In this document: piece after piece, positions 34,379 through 43,255 of the stretch
Layout of the letters: each line of letters begins with the position of its first letter
Numbering within the stretch: the first letter of the stretch is position 1
From: Palsa-1033 sp963735455
GTDB lineage: Bacteria; Chloroflexota; Limnocylindria; Limnocylindrales; CSP1-4
Length of the DNA stretch: 64,000 nt
NCBI GenBank assembly: GCA_963735455.1
Contig: CAVTKZ010000002.1
Coordinates: forward strand, 744,001-808,000
Direction of reading: 5' to 3'
Translations under genes and position numbers: made by a program
The notes under the pieces: model-generated
The model's database searches: none
Seen by the model: only the letters and a program-made list of their open reading frames with translations
What the model was told of the DNA's origin: nothing

Positions 34379-35267
34379 CGATCGAGCGAGTCTTCGTGGC
34401 CGGTGCCGGGCTGATGGGCCACGGGATCGCCCAGGTCCACGCCGTGATCGGCAAGCACGTGACGCTCTACGAGCCGGACCTCGCCCGGGCCGTCGCCGGG
34501 CGCGATCGGATCGCGGGCAACCTGGAGCGGCGGTGGCCAAGGGCCAGCTCGACCCAGCGGCCCGCGACGCCACGCTCGGCCGGATCATGCCAACTGACCG
34601 GCTGGCGGACGTGGCTGACGCCGACCTCGTGATCGAGGCGGTCTTCGAGGACATCGAGGTCAAGCGCACGCTGTGGACCGAGATCGACGGCCTGGCCGGC
34701 CCGGAGGCGATCTTCGCCTCGAACACGAGCTCGATCGCGATCGCCGACCTGGCCGCCGCGGTCAGTCCGGCCCGCCGCTCGCGCTTCGTCGGGATGCACT
34801 TCTTCAGCCCGGTGCCGGTGATGCGCCTGGTCGAGCTGATCCGGAGCGCGGCCACCTCGGACGCGACCGAGGCGGCGATCCGGGGCCTGGTCGGCGAGCT
34901 CGAGGCGCAGGGGCGCGAGCGAGACGGGGCCAAGCCCTGGGTGCTGATCGTCTCGGCCGATCGGCCCGGATTCATCGTCAACCGGATCCTGATGCCGTTC
35001 CTGGCCGAGGCGATCCGGGCCCTCGAGGAGGGTCTTGGCACGGCCGAGGACATCGACACCGGCGCCAGGCGTGGCCTGAACCACCCGATGGGGCCGCTCG
35101 AGCTGGCCGACTTCATCGGCCTCGACGTCTGCCTGGGCGTGATGCGCGTGCTCCACGCCGGCCTGGGCGACGAGCGCTTCGCCCCGCCGCGGATGCTCGA
35201 GGAGCTCGTCTCCGCCGGCCACCTCGGCCAGAAGACCGGCCGCGGCTTCCACACCTACCCGCGCTGA
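34375..35267 (+). CDS. 3-hydroxyacyl-CoA dehydrogenase (one frame break)
   Basis: An NAD-dependent 3-hydroxyacyl-CoA dehydrogenase of about 297 residues. The Rossmann loop is VFVAGAGLMGHGIAQVH at the N terminus. A base is missing (or two are extra) near 34531; the frame then continues with LADVADADLVIEAVFEDIEV and IFASNTSSIAIADLA. The catalytic His is in GMHFFSPVPVMRLVEL and the C-terminal domain carries HPMGPLELADFIGLD. It belongs to the HBD/PaaH group and removes hydrogen from a 3-hydroxyacyl-CoA before thiolysis. The ATG overlaps the MeaB stop. Confidence 0.87.
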
Positions 35268-35293
35268 GCCCGCGGGTCCCGCCGGGGCCGGTG

Positions 35294-35299
35294 TAGATT
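35294..35299 (+). promoter_or_regulatory. leaderless -10 box for the thiolase
   Basis: TAGATT ends seven bases before the ATG at 35307, so the thiolase can be transcribed apart from the upstream genes. Confidence 0.6.
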
Positions 35300-35306
35300 C
35301 GAGGCG

Positions 35307-36562
35307 ATGATCGAACACGAACGACGACCCGACGGCCCCAACGGCCAGGTCTTCATCGTCAGCGCCCGGCGCACCCCGATCGGCAAGTTCGGCGGCGCGC
35401 TCAAGGACGTGCCGGCCACCGAGCTGGGCGGCGTCGCGATCCGGGCCGCCGCTCGAGCGCGCCGGGCTGCCCGACGGCACGCCGATCGACGAGGTCCTGA
35501 TGGGCCAGGTCCTCCAGGCGGGCGTCGGCCAGGCGCCCGGCCCGCCAGGCGGCGCTCGCCGGCGGGCTGCCCGACACGACGAGCGCGACCACGATCAACC
35601 GGGTCTGCGGCTCCGGGCTCAAGGCGATCATGCTGGCCGCCGCCGAGATCCGGGCCGGTGACGCGAGCGTGGCCGTTGGCGGTGGGATGGAGAGCATGAA
35701 CGGCGCCCCGTACCTCCTGCCCGGCGCTCGCTTCGGGTACCGCCTGGGCAACGGCACGCTGGTCGACTCGACCGTCCACGATGGCCTGTGGTGCGCGTTC
35801 GAGGATTGCCACATGGGCACCCACGCCGAGCGCGTCGCGATCCGGGACGTGGTCAGCCGCGCCGACCAGGATGCCTTCGCCCTGGCCAGCCACCAGAAGG
35901 CGATCGCGGCGATCGACGCCGGCCGCTTCGACGCCGAGCTCGCCCCGGTCACCGTCCGCGACGCGAAGGGCCGCGAGACGATCGTCGCGATCGACGAAGG
36001 TCCGCGGCGCGACTCGACGATCGAGGCCCTCGAGCGTCTCAAGCCGGCCTTCGCCCTGCCCGACGGCGAGGACCGCGGCTCGGCGACCGAAGGCACGGTC
36101 ACCGCGGGCAACGCGCCCGGGATCACCGACGGCGCGGCGGCCACGGTTGTTGCCAGCGAACGAGCGGTCGAGCGCCTGGGCCTCAAGCCGCTGGCCCGGA
36201 TCATCGGCTACAGCCAGGCCGAGGTCGCCCCGAAGTGGCTCTTCCTCGCGCCGGTGACCGGCGTTCGACGCCTGCTGGAGCGGATCGAGATGCCCCTCGA
36301 GGCGTTCGACCTGATCGAGATCAACGAGGCCTTCGCGGCCCAGACCCTGGCCGACGGCCGCGAGCTCGGCTTCGACTGGTCGAAGGTCAACGTGAACGGC
36401 GGCGCGATTGCCCTGGGCCACCCGATCGGGGCCAGTGGCGCCCGGATCGTGGCGACCCTCCTCCACGAGCTGGAGCGGCGGGCCGGCCGCTACGGTTTGG
36501 CGACGCTCTGCCTGGGCGGCGGCGGCTCCGTTGCGATGGCCTTCGAGCGGGTCGAGAGATGA
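35307..36562 (+). CDS. acetyl-CoA acetyltransferase (thiolase, two frame breaks)
   Basis: A thiolase of about 417 residues after skipping two extra bases near 35451 and 35539. The N terminus is VFIVSARRTPIGKFGGALKD. The acyl-accepting Cys is in INRVCGSGLKAIML, and the C-terminal catalytic residues are in GHPIGASGARI and the CLGGGGSVAMAFE end. It cleaves 3-ketoacyl-CoA to acetyl-CoA or runs the condensation. Its stop overlaps the ATG of the aldehyde dehydrogenase. Confidence 0.88.
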
Positions 36563-38076
36563 CCACAGCCGAGGAGACCGCCGTCGACGCGCCCACCTTC
36601 CAGCTGTTCATTGCCGGCGAGTGGGTCGACGCGGTCGGCGGCGAGACCTTCGAGAGCCGCAACCCGGCCGACACCCGCGACCTGATCGGCTACTTCCAGG
36701 CGGGCACGGCCGCCGACGTGGCCCGGGCGATCCGGGCGGCCGAGACGGCCGGCCTGCGCTGGCGGCGAACCCCGGCCCCCAAGCGAGGCGAGATCCTGTA
36801 TCGCTTCGGGGCGCTGATGGCCGAGCACAAGGAGCGCCTGGCCCGGGCGATGACCCGGGAGATGGGCAAGGTCCTGACCGAGGCCCGGGGCGACGTCCAG
36901 GAGGGGATCGACATCGCCTTCCTGATGGCCGGCGAGGGCCGCCGGCTGTTCGGTGACACGACCCCCTCGGAGCTGCCCGACAAGTGGGCGATGTCGATCC
37001 GCGAGCCGATCGGGGTGGCCGGGATCATCACCCCCTGGAACTTCCCGATGGCGATCCCGTGCTGGAAGATGATGCCCGCCCTGGTCAGCGGCAATACCGT
37101 GGTCTTCAAGCCGTCGAGCGACACGCCCCACTGCGCGACGCTGCTCGTCGAGCTGATGGCCGAGGCCGGCTTCCCGGCCGGCACCGTGAACTTGGTGACC
37201 GGCCCGGGTGGCGCGGTCGGCGATGCGATCGTGGCCAGCCCCGACGTGCCGGTGATCAGCTTCACCGGCAACACCGAGACCGGCCGCCGCCTGGCGACCC
37301 AGGCTGCCGCCCGGCTCAAGCGGGTCAGCCTCGAGCTGGGCGGCAAGAACGGGATCGTCGTCCTGGGCGATGCCGATCTCGACCTGGCGACCGACGGGAT
37401 CCTGTGGTCCGCCTTCGGGACGACCGGCCAGCGCTGCACGGCCGCCAGCCGGGTCATCGTCGAGCGCCCGGTCGTCGACCAGCTCCTCGAGCGCCTCGAG
37501 CGGCGCGCGAAGGCGCTCAAGCTGGGATCGGGCCTCGAGCCCGGCATCGACGTCGGGCCGCTGGTCAACGCCGGCGCGCTGCACAAGGTGTCAGGCTACA
37601 TCGACATCGGCCGGCGCGACGCCGAGCTGGTCACCGGCGGCAAGCGGGGGAGCGGTGCGGGACTGGAGCATGGCCACTTCTTCGAGCCGACGATCTTCGC
37701 CGGCGTGGCGCCGATGGCCCGGATCGCCCAGGAGGAGATCTTCGGGCCGGTCCTGTCGGTCATCCCGGTCGATGACTACCCGGCCGCGGTCACCGCCCTC
37801 AACCAGATCCGCTATGGCCTGTCGTCGGCGATCTTCACCCGCGATGCCAATGCGGCGTTCCGGGCGATGCGCGACTTCGAGACCGGGATCGTGTACATCA
37901 ACGCGGGCACGATCGGGGCCGAGACCCATCTGCCGTTCGGCGGCACCAAGGAGACCGGCAACGGCCATCGCGAGGCGGGCCATGCTGCGCTCGATACATA
38001 CACCGAGTGGAAGTCGATCTACGTCGACTTCTCAGGCCGCCTGCAGCGCGCCCAGATCGACAACCAGCCCGACTGA
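36559..38076 (+). CDS. aldehyde dehydrogenase
   Basis: A 505-residue NAD(P)-dependent aldehyde dehydrogenase. The general base Glu is in SLELGGKNG near 259-267, the nucleophile Cys in TTGQRCTAASR near 291-301, and the substrate-loop start GVAGIITPWNFPMAIP near 153-168 is standard. The C terminus has TGIVYINAGTIGAETHLPFGGTKETGNGHRE. It most resembles semialdehyde dehydrogenases of the ALDH7/piperideine type, but substrate cannot be fixed. It closes the acyl-CoA gene run by a four-base overlap with the thiolase. Confidence 0.87.
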   Translation: MTTAEETAVDAPTFQLFIAGEWVDAVGGETFESRNPADTRDLIGYFQAGTAADVARAIRAAETAGLRWRRTPAPKRGEILYRFGALMAEHKERLARAMTREMGKVLTEARGDVQEGIDIAFLMAGEGRRLFGDTTPSELPDKWAMSIREPIGVAGIITPWNFPMAIPCWKMMPALVSGNTVVFKPSSDTPHCATLLVELMAEAGFPAGTVNLVTGPGGAVGDAIVASPDVPVISFTGNTETGRRLATQAAARLKRVSLELGGKNGIVVLGDADLDLATDGILWSAFGTTGQRCTAASRVIVERPVVDQLLERLERRAKALKLGSGLEPGIDVGPLVNAGALHKVSGYIDIGRRDAELVTGGKRGSGAGLEHGHFFEPTIFAGVAPMARIAQEEIFGPVLSVIPVDDYPAAVTALNQIRYGLSSAIFTRDANAAFRAMRDFETGIVYINAGTIGAETHLPFGGTKETGNGHREAGHAALDTYTEWKSIYVDFSGRLQRAQIDNQPD

Positions 38077-38084
38077 AGCAGGGC

Positions 38085-38834
38085 TCAGCCGCCCGCCTCT
38101 CGGTGGCTCGGTATTGGAGCCTCATCAGCAGGCGCCGGCGAGGCGCTTGGCGTGGGCGGCGCGGCGGCCGACGACTTGGCCGGGATGGCCACCCGCGCCG
38201 GACTGTCCTCGGGGTCGATCCGGAGGGCGCTGACCCCGAACTTGTCGGCCAGGAACCGGCCGTTGGCCAGGAGCGCATCCGAGTCGTGGCGGGCCATGTC
38301 GTCGGCGACGTTGACCAGGCGTTGATCCATCAGGTCGAGCTGGCCGAGCAGGACGTCATGGGGCGTCCGGCCGTCGGCGATCGGCCGTTGCTCGGCGACC
38401 TGGCGGGGCAGCTTCAGGTACGTCTCAAATGCGTCCGGCAGGTAGGCCAGCGCGGTCTGCCGGATCAGGTAGACGTTCGGGTCAGCCGTGTCGCCCTCGG
38501 GCCCGTCGGTGGGCAGGGTGCGCAGGATCGAGCCCTGGATCCGGACCACCTTGCTGAGCAGGTCGTCGGCCACCCGGCCACGCAGGCTGCGGATCAGGTG
38601 GTCGAGGCCATCGCGGACCTGGGCCGAGTCGGCCGCCGCGCCCAGCTGGAGGGCCAGCCCCTGTTCGCCCGGCACCAGCAGGACCCCGATCAGGTACAGC
38701 CCGATCGTGATCGGCAGCCAGAGCAGCCCGCCGAGCACGCCCAGGAAGTACAGGGCGAGGCCGGCCAGGGCGAGCAGGCAGCCGGCGATGTTCCGCCGCG
38801 AATAGAGGAACGCCTCGGCCTGGCGCCGTCTCAC
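38085..38834 (-). CDS. hypothetical two-helix membrane protein of the TelA/VWA cassette
   Basis: A 249-residue protein with two adjacent membrane helices near 15-55 (LALAGLALYFLGVLGGLLW and LPITIGLYLIGVLLVPG) followed by a cytoplasmic helical domain (RDGLDHLIRSLRGRVADDLL onward) and a Ser/Pro/Ala-rich tail from about 220. No family is recognised. Its ATG overlaps the stop of the solute-binding/VWA gene (ATGA), so it is the last member of a tight four-gene operon and probably a membrane partner of that system. Confidence 0.75.
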   Translation of the reverse strand: MRRRQAEAFLYSRRNIAGCLLALAGLALYFLGVLGGLLWLPITIGLYLIGVLLVPGEQGLALQLGAAADSAQVRDGLDHLIRSLRGRVADDLLSKVVRIQGSILRTLPTDGPEGDTADPNVYLIRQTALAYLPDAFETYLKLPRQVAEQRPIADGRTPHDVLLGQLDLMDQRLVNVADDMARHDSDALLANGRFLADKFGVSALRIDPEDSPARVAIPAKSSAAAPPTPSASPAPADEAPIPSHREAGG

Positions 38835-40423
38835 TGGTAGCCCCGGATCTGCTTGAAGATCGCCTCCAGCGACGAGGTCGTGGCGTCGAACACGGCGCCG
38901 CCCGTTTCGGTCGCGATCGCGGTCATCGCGTCCTTGTTCGCGTCGCCGAACAGGACGGGATAAACGTGGACCGCCTTGACTGCTGCCGGCAGGGCGGCGT
39001 AGTCACGAGCGAACTGATCGGCGTCGACGCCCGTGTTGTTCTCGCCGTCGGTCATCAACACGATCGAATAGAGTCGATTCGGGTCGCTGGCCTGGGTCTT
39101 GGCAACGTCGGCATAGGCCTGCTCGAGGCCCGAGTAGATAGCCGTCCCGTCGTACGTGTGGAGACCGTCGACATAGGCCCGGATCGCGCTCATGTCCGGA
39201 CCGTTGGGATCCGTGTCGTCGATCGTGAAGTTGCGATCGTCCTCGACCTGCGACGAGAAGGTGATGATCGTCACCTGCTCGCGTGCATGGAAGCGCGAGA
39301 ACCCGCCGGTGAGCGACGTATCTGTCCCGGTGAGGTTCTCCATCGCGGTCTTGAGATTATCGAGGCGGTCGCCCTCCATCGAGCCCGAGACGTCCAGGAC
39401 GAAGATCGCCGACGCCGGCTTGCGCTCCTCATCGAGGTAGGCCGTGATCAGGGCGTTGATCGTGTCGAGCTTGGCCGGGAAGGGCAGCTCGATCAGGGTC
39501 TGGGTCGGGAAGCGGGAGTCCAGGGGGATTCCCGGAACCGCGGGCCGCCGGGCGGTCTGGGCCATGATCTTCTTCTGGACGTCGGGCGACCGCAGATAGG
39601 CCACCACCTTGTCGTAGGCATCGCGCTTGGCCGCGTTCAGCAGGATGAACGGGTAGTCGGCCGTGACGATGCCTTCCTTGGGGTAGATCAGGGCCAACGG
39701 CTCGTGGAGCTGGCTACCGGCGTTCAGGCTCATCAGCACGGATTCGTAGTTGACGATCCCGTCGACCGTGTCCTGGCTGCGGACGTACGAGTCGGCCAGG
39801 AAGCCGGAGCTGCCGGCGGTCAGGGTCTGGCCCTTGAAGAACGCTTGGAGGGCGCCCTTGTCGATGGTCCCCGTGTCGATCGAGTCGGAGCTGCCCGAGA
39901 GCGCCGAGGCCACGCCGACAAGGGCGACCAGGCCGCTGTTCGAGGCGGCCGGGTTGGTCATCGCAAAGTGGAACGAGCCGTCGGCCGCCCTGGCTTCGAT
40001 GTCCTTCCAGGTGACGTTCGGATTGTTCGTCCAGCCGAACTGGTCGGCGACGGTCTTCTTCACCCCCAGGATGACCGGGCTGAGCATGATCTGCTGCTGG
40101 GCCACGATCCGGCTGCCCGATCCGGGCAGGAGGGCCAGGTAGTGGCCGCTGCTGAACCAGGCGACATCGGTCGGGGCGCCGCCGGCGATGGCCTGGGCGC
40201 CGTCGAGCGAGCCCGAATAGGTCATCACCAGGCTGACCCCGGTCGCGGCCTTGATGTCGGGCAGCAGCGGCTCGAGGTCCTTGACCTCCGATCCGGCCAG
40301 GACGGCGAGCGTATTCGGGTCATTCAGGTCGGTGCTCAGCGAGCTATTGGCACAGCCGATCAACAGGCTCGGCAGAGCGACGGCCACTGCCGCCAGGATT
40401 GCCGGGCCGCCCCACCGGCGCAT
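38831..40423 (-). CDS. lipoprotein with solute-binding domain fused to a VWA domain
   Basis: A 530-residue exported lipoprotein; the signal ends in LPSLLIGCANS. Residues 35-330 form a type 2 periplasmic-binding fold: VLAGSEVKDLEPLLPDIKAA at the start and an AFFKGQTLTAGSSGFLADSY-VNYESVLMSLN middle. From about 342 a von Willebrand factor A domain begins with a perfect MIDAS FVLDVSGSMEGDRLD; MTDGENNTGVDADQF supplies the later metal residue. No ABC permease is nearby, so it is not an uptake component. It is paralogous in its first domain to the protein encoded at 41743-42912. A metal-dependent adhesion or sensing role outside the membrane is inferred. Confidence 0.85.
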   Translation of the reverse strand: MRRWGGPAILAAVAVALPSLLIGCANSSLSTDLNDPNTLAVLAGSEVKDLEPLLPDIKAATGVSLVMTYSGSLDGAQAIAGGAPTDVAWFSSGHYLALLPGSGSRIVAQQQIMLSPVILGVKKTVADQFGWTNNPNVTWKDIEARAADGSFHFAMTNPAASNSGLVALVGVASALSGSSDSIDTGTIDKGALQAFFKGQTLTAGSSGFLADSYVRSQDTVDGIVNYESVLMSLNAGSQLHEPLALIYPKEGIVTADYPFILLNAAKRDAYDKVVAYLRSPDVQKKIMAQTARRPAVPGIPLDSRFPTQTLIELPFPAKLDTINALITAYLDEERKPASAIFVLDVSGSMEGDRLDNLKTAMENLTGTDTSLTGGFSRFHAREQVTIITFSSQVEDDRNFTIDDTDPNGPDMSAIRAYVDGLHTYDGTAIYSGLEQAYADVAKTQASDPNRLYSIVLMTDGENNTGVDADQFARDYAALPAAVKAVHVYPVLFGDANKDAMTAIATETGGAVFDATTSSLEAIFKQIRGYQ

Positions 40424-40427
40424 CAGC

Positions 40428-41717
40428 TCAGCTGCCTGCCGGGGCCGGGTTGTCGAGGTTCGGGTCGCGGTCCTCGTTCGATCGGACCCGGTCGAGGTAC
40501 GACTGCGACTTGGTGATCTCGGCCGACAAGGCCGTGACGGTCTTCTGCATCGTGTCCAGGGCGGCCACCTTGAAGGTGTCGATCTCGTCCATCGTCGCGT
40601 AGATGTTGTTGAACGCCGCCTGCAGCTTGGCCAGGTCGACAGTTGCCGACGCCGCTTGCTCGTTGATCGCCCCGGATTGCTGATGGAGGAGCTCCGAGGT
40701 CGACTCGATCAGGTTCGAGGTGGTCGTGTTCAAGGCCGTGATCTGGTCCAGGACGAGCTTCTGGTCGGATAGCGCCTGGGCCACGATGACCGCGGTGCGG
40801 AGTGCCGAGACGGTGGTGGTCGTGGCCCGCTGGACGCCCTTGATCAGCTCCAGGTTGTTGCGCCGGATGACGTCCAGGGCAAGGTAGCCCTGGACGCTGA
40901 CTGCGAGCTGGGTCAGCAGGTCCTGGTTCTTCTGGCGGACGTAGAAGAGCATGTCCTCCTTGAGGACCTTGGCTCGATCGGGATCGGACGTCTCGATCGT
41001 GGCGATCTTGGCCGACAGGGCGGTGTCGAGGGCCTGGGCCAGGTACGAATACTGGCGGAGCCGGCTCATCACGCCCCACAGGTTGACCTTCTCCTGGTCG
41101 ATCGAGGCGTTGTCCTGCTGGAGCTCGTCCTGGCCGTGGTACAGGGAGGTGATGATCGAGTCCAGCTGGTGCTGACTGGACCGGTATTTCTCGAAGTAGT
41201 CCTCGAGCTTGTTGCCCGCCCCGAACGGCAGCAGGCCGAGCAGCTTGTGCGGGCTGAGCAGGTCGCCCTGCCTGGAGGGGTCGAGGTCCTCGACTTCCCG
41301 GCGCAGCGAGAGGAGCGACTTGCTGACCGACGAGGTATCGGTCAGGCCACCGTTCTGCATCGCCGCGAGGGGCTTGTCGAGGAGGCGGTTCGAGACGGAG
41401 GCCGATGCCCGGATGTCCTCGTCGCCCAGCTTGCTGACATCCTGGACCTTGTCGCTGAAGGCCTGGCTGTGGGTGTCGAGGCTGGAGACGGCCGTCACGT
41501 AGCTGCTGACCATCGAATCGAGCTTGGCCCTGTCGGCCGGGTTGATCGGGACCTCACTCGTCGCATCGGCCGGGGCGACGGCCCCCACCGGAGCCGGCGC
41601 ATCGAGGACGAGGGCGCTCGTGGCCGCGATCGACGCGGACTGGGCGTCGGCCGGATCAGGCGGGGCGACCTCCGGTGCCGGCGCGGGTGCGGGAAGCTCG
41701 AAGGATCCGTCGGTCAT
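40428..41717 (-). CDS. toxic anion resistance protein, TelA family
   Basis: A 429-residue TelA (PF05816) protein. The first 75 residues are a Pro/Ala-rich lead; the core from about 85 is helical with long coiled-coil stretches such as YLAQALDTALSAKIATIE and VQRATTTTVSALRTAVIVAQ. The family is linked to tellurite and cell-envelope antibiotic tolerance and often sits with ter genes, but the biochemical function is unknown. No ter or tellurite genes are seen here. It lies inside the solute-binding/VWA operon, with 25 and 4 bases to its neighbours. Confidence 0.85.
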   Translation of the reverse strand: MTDGSFELPAPAPAPEVAPPDPADAQSASIAATSALVLDAPAPVGAVAPADATSEVPINPADRAKLDSMVSSYVTAVSSLDTHSQAFSDKVQDVSKLGDEDIRASASVSNRLLDKPLAAMQNGGLTDTSSVSKSLLSLRREVEDLDPSRQGDLLSPHKLLGLLPFGAGNKLEDYFEKYRSSQHQLDSIITSLYHGQDELQQDNASIDQEKVNLWGVMSRLRQYSYLAQALDTALSAKIATIETSDPDRAKVLKEDMLFYVRQKNQDLLTQLAVSVQGYLALDVIRRNNLELIKGVQRATTTTVSALRTAVIVAQALSDQKLVLDQITALNTTTSNLIESTSELLHQQSGAINEQAASATVDLAKLQAAFNNIYATMDEIDTFKVAALDTMQKTVTALSAEITKSQSYLDRVRSNEDRDPNLDNPAPAGS

Positions 41718-41742
41718 CGTGGCTCTCCTGGGCTGAATGGGC

Positions 41743-42912
41743 TCACGGGGATGCGGCCGGCGAGGATCCGGCCGTCGGGCTCGCCGCGGACAGGTCGTCC
41801 GACGGCGTCGGTGATGGCAGGCCTCCGCTGTAGTCGGCCTCGAGGCGGGTGATCATCGCTTCGAGGGTCTCGTAGGTCGGCGGATCGATCACATTGATCA
41901 GGGTATTCGGGACCGCCAGCTGGTGGTCGGTCACGAACTTCGTGAACGCCGCGGTATCGGTTGTCCGAAAGCCGTAGTCCGTCGCCAGCTGCCGGATCTC
42001 CGGGTCGTTGGTCAGGAAATCGCCGAGCCGGATCCCGTTCGGGGTCAGGCCCACGAAGGTGTGCTTCGACAGGATCGTGGGATCGGGGTAGACCAGCTCC
42101 ATGTCCGAGGTCACGCTGCCGTCGGCGGCTGCCGCCCGCTGGATGAACTGGCTCTCATAGATCATCACCAGCGGGCTCTTGCCCATGCCCTGGACCAGGT
42201 AGTCGTCGAAGGGCTCCTCGGAGCTGTTGGCGACGAAGCCCTGGCGCAGGAAGATCGGCGCCAGGCGATCCATCAGCGCGCCAACCTGGGCGTCGTTCTG
42301 GACGATGTTGTCGCCATTGGCAACGTACGAGGTCAGGGCGAGGTACATCGCCGCCGAGTTGGAGGTCCGGACATCGGTCGAGGTGATCAGGATGCTCTTG
42401 TTCACGGCGTACGTCGTGTTGCCGGGCAGGTCTTTCCAGCGGGTATTCGTGTCGACCAGCTTGAGGTAGGCCGCCATGTCGAACGTGATCAGGCCGCTCG
42501 CTGGATGGACCACCCCGGCCTTGGTCAACAGGTCGACGATCGGTTTCCAGGTGGCGATCGCCATCGGGGTATAGAACGGGACGAACGATTGCGAGCCGGC
42601 ATGATCGGTTCGGATCTTCTCGGCGGCCGGGACGCCGGCCGGGAAGGCGAAGTCGTCGGTGCTCAGGTCGGCGCCGGCGATCTGGCGTGATCCGGCGGTC
42701 GACACCTTGACGATGAAGCCGCCGCGCTTGAGCGCCGCATTGACCCGCTCGTCGGCGAAGAACGGCGCCTTCTCCGAGCCGATCAGGCCGGTCAGGGTCA
42801 CCGGAGCCGGACCCAGGTTGTTCTGGACGGACGAGACAATGGCGAATCCGACGGCGATGATCAGGACCACCGCCAGGGCGATGGCCGCGATCCGGCGGGG
42901 GCTGGAGCTCAT
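41743..42912 (-). CDS. membrane-anchored solute-binding-like protein
   Basis: A 389-residue protein with a single N-terminal membrane helix (IAAIALAVVLIIAVGFAIVSS) and an extracytoplasmic type 2 binding fold: GSEKAPFFADERVNAALKRG at the start, SILITSTDVRTSNSAAMYLA and MVIYESQFI-like segments mid-way. The tail is Pro/Ser/Ala-rich. It looks like a divergent paralogue of the solute-binding half of the 38831-40423 protein, with matching SNSAA/YESxF/LVYP features, but it has no VWA domain and no lipobox. The ATG at 42912 was chosen because the upstream in-frame residues are low-complexity. It is first in the operon and diverges from tRNA-Lys. Confidence 0.8.
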   Translation of the reverse strand: MSSSPRRIAAIALAVVLIIAVGFAIVSSVQNNLGPAPVTLTGLIGSEKAPFFADERVNAALKRGGFIVKVSTAGSRQIAGADLSTDDFAFPAGVPAAEKIRTDHAGSQSFVPFYTPMAIATWKPIVDLLTKAGVVHPASGLITFDMAAYLKLVDTNTRWKDLPGNTTYAVNKSILITSTDVRTSNSAAMYLALTSYVANGDNIVQNDAQVGALMDRLAPIFLRQGFVANSSEEPFDDYLVQGMGKSPLVMIYESQFIQRAAAADGSVTSDMELVYPDPTILSKHTFVGLTPNGIRLGDFLTNDPEIRQLATDYGFRTTDTAAFTKFVTDHQLAVPNTLINVIDPPTYETLEAMITRLEADYSGGLPSPTPSDDLSAASPTAGSSPAASP

Positions 42913-43016
42913 CCCGGGCAACTCACTTGACAAGCGTAGCGCCTGCGCCGCACGGCTCGATCGCGGATTCCTGTTAACGGCCGGCTGGCCGGGGCTGGTG
43001 GCCGGGCCCAATGGGG

Positions 43017-43022
43017 TATCCT
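43017..43022 (+). promoter_or_regulatory. -10 box of the tRNA-Lys gene
   Basis: TATCCT ends six bases before the predicted mature 5' end of the tRNA at 43029, the same spacing as the leaderless mRNA starts. Confidence 0.55.
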
Positions 43023-43028
43023 TCGCCC

Positions 43029-43103
43029 GGGCCGGTAGCTCAACGGCAGAGCAACTGACTCTTAATCAGTTGGTTGGGGGTTCGAATCCCCCCCGGCTCA
43101 CCA
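43029..43103 (+). tRNA. tRNA-Lys (CUU anticodon)
   Basis: A full cloverleaf can be drawn. The acceptor stem 43029-43035 pairs with 43093-43099 with one G-U, the D stem is GCTC/GAGC, the anticodon stem is ACTGA/TCAGT with loop CTCTTAA and anticodon CTT at 43061-43063, and the T arm is GGGGG-TTCGAAT-CCCCC. The CCA end is encoded at 43101-43103. It reads AAG lysine codons, common in this G+C-rich genome. A terminator hairpin follows within 20 bases. Confidence 0.95.
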
Positions 43104-43118
43104 CCGACTGAGCACGAA

Positions 43119-43156
43119 ATGACCCCTCGGAGGCGACTCCGGGGGGTCATCGTTTT
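43119..43156 (+). terminator. Rho-independent terminator after tRNA-Lys
   Basis: ATGACCCC at 43119-43126 pairs with GGGGTCAT at 43143-43150, the inner bases TCGG/TCCGG extend the stem, and CGTTTT follows. This is the clearest intrinsic terminator in the window. Confidence 0.85.
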
Positions 43157-43255
43157 CACCCGTACCCTAATCCGGGGTCAGGCCAGGCTCCGCCGGAGGG
43201 CCCGGAAGCGTCCGGGGCCGCCCCAGCGGCCCTAGAACGGCCCAGGACGGGCGAT

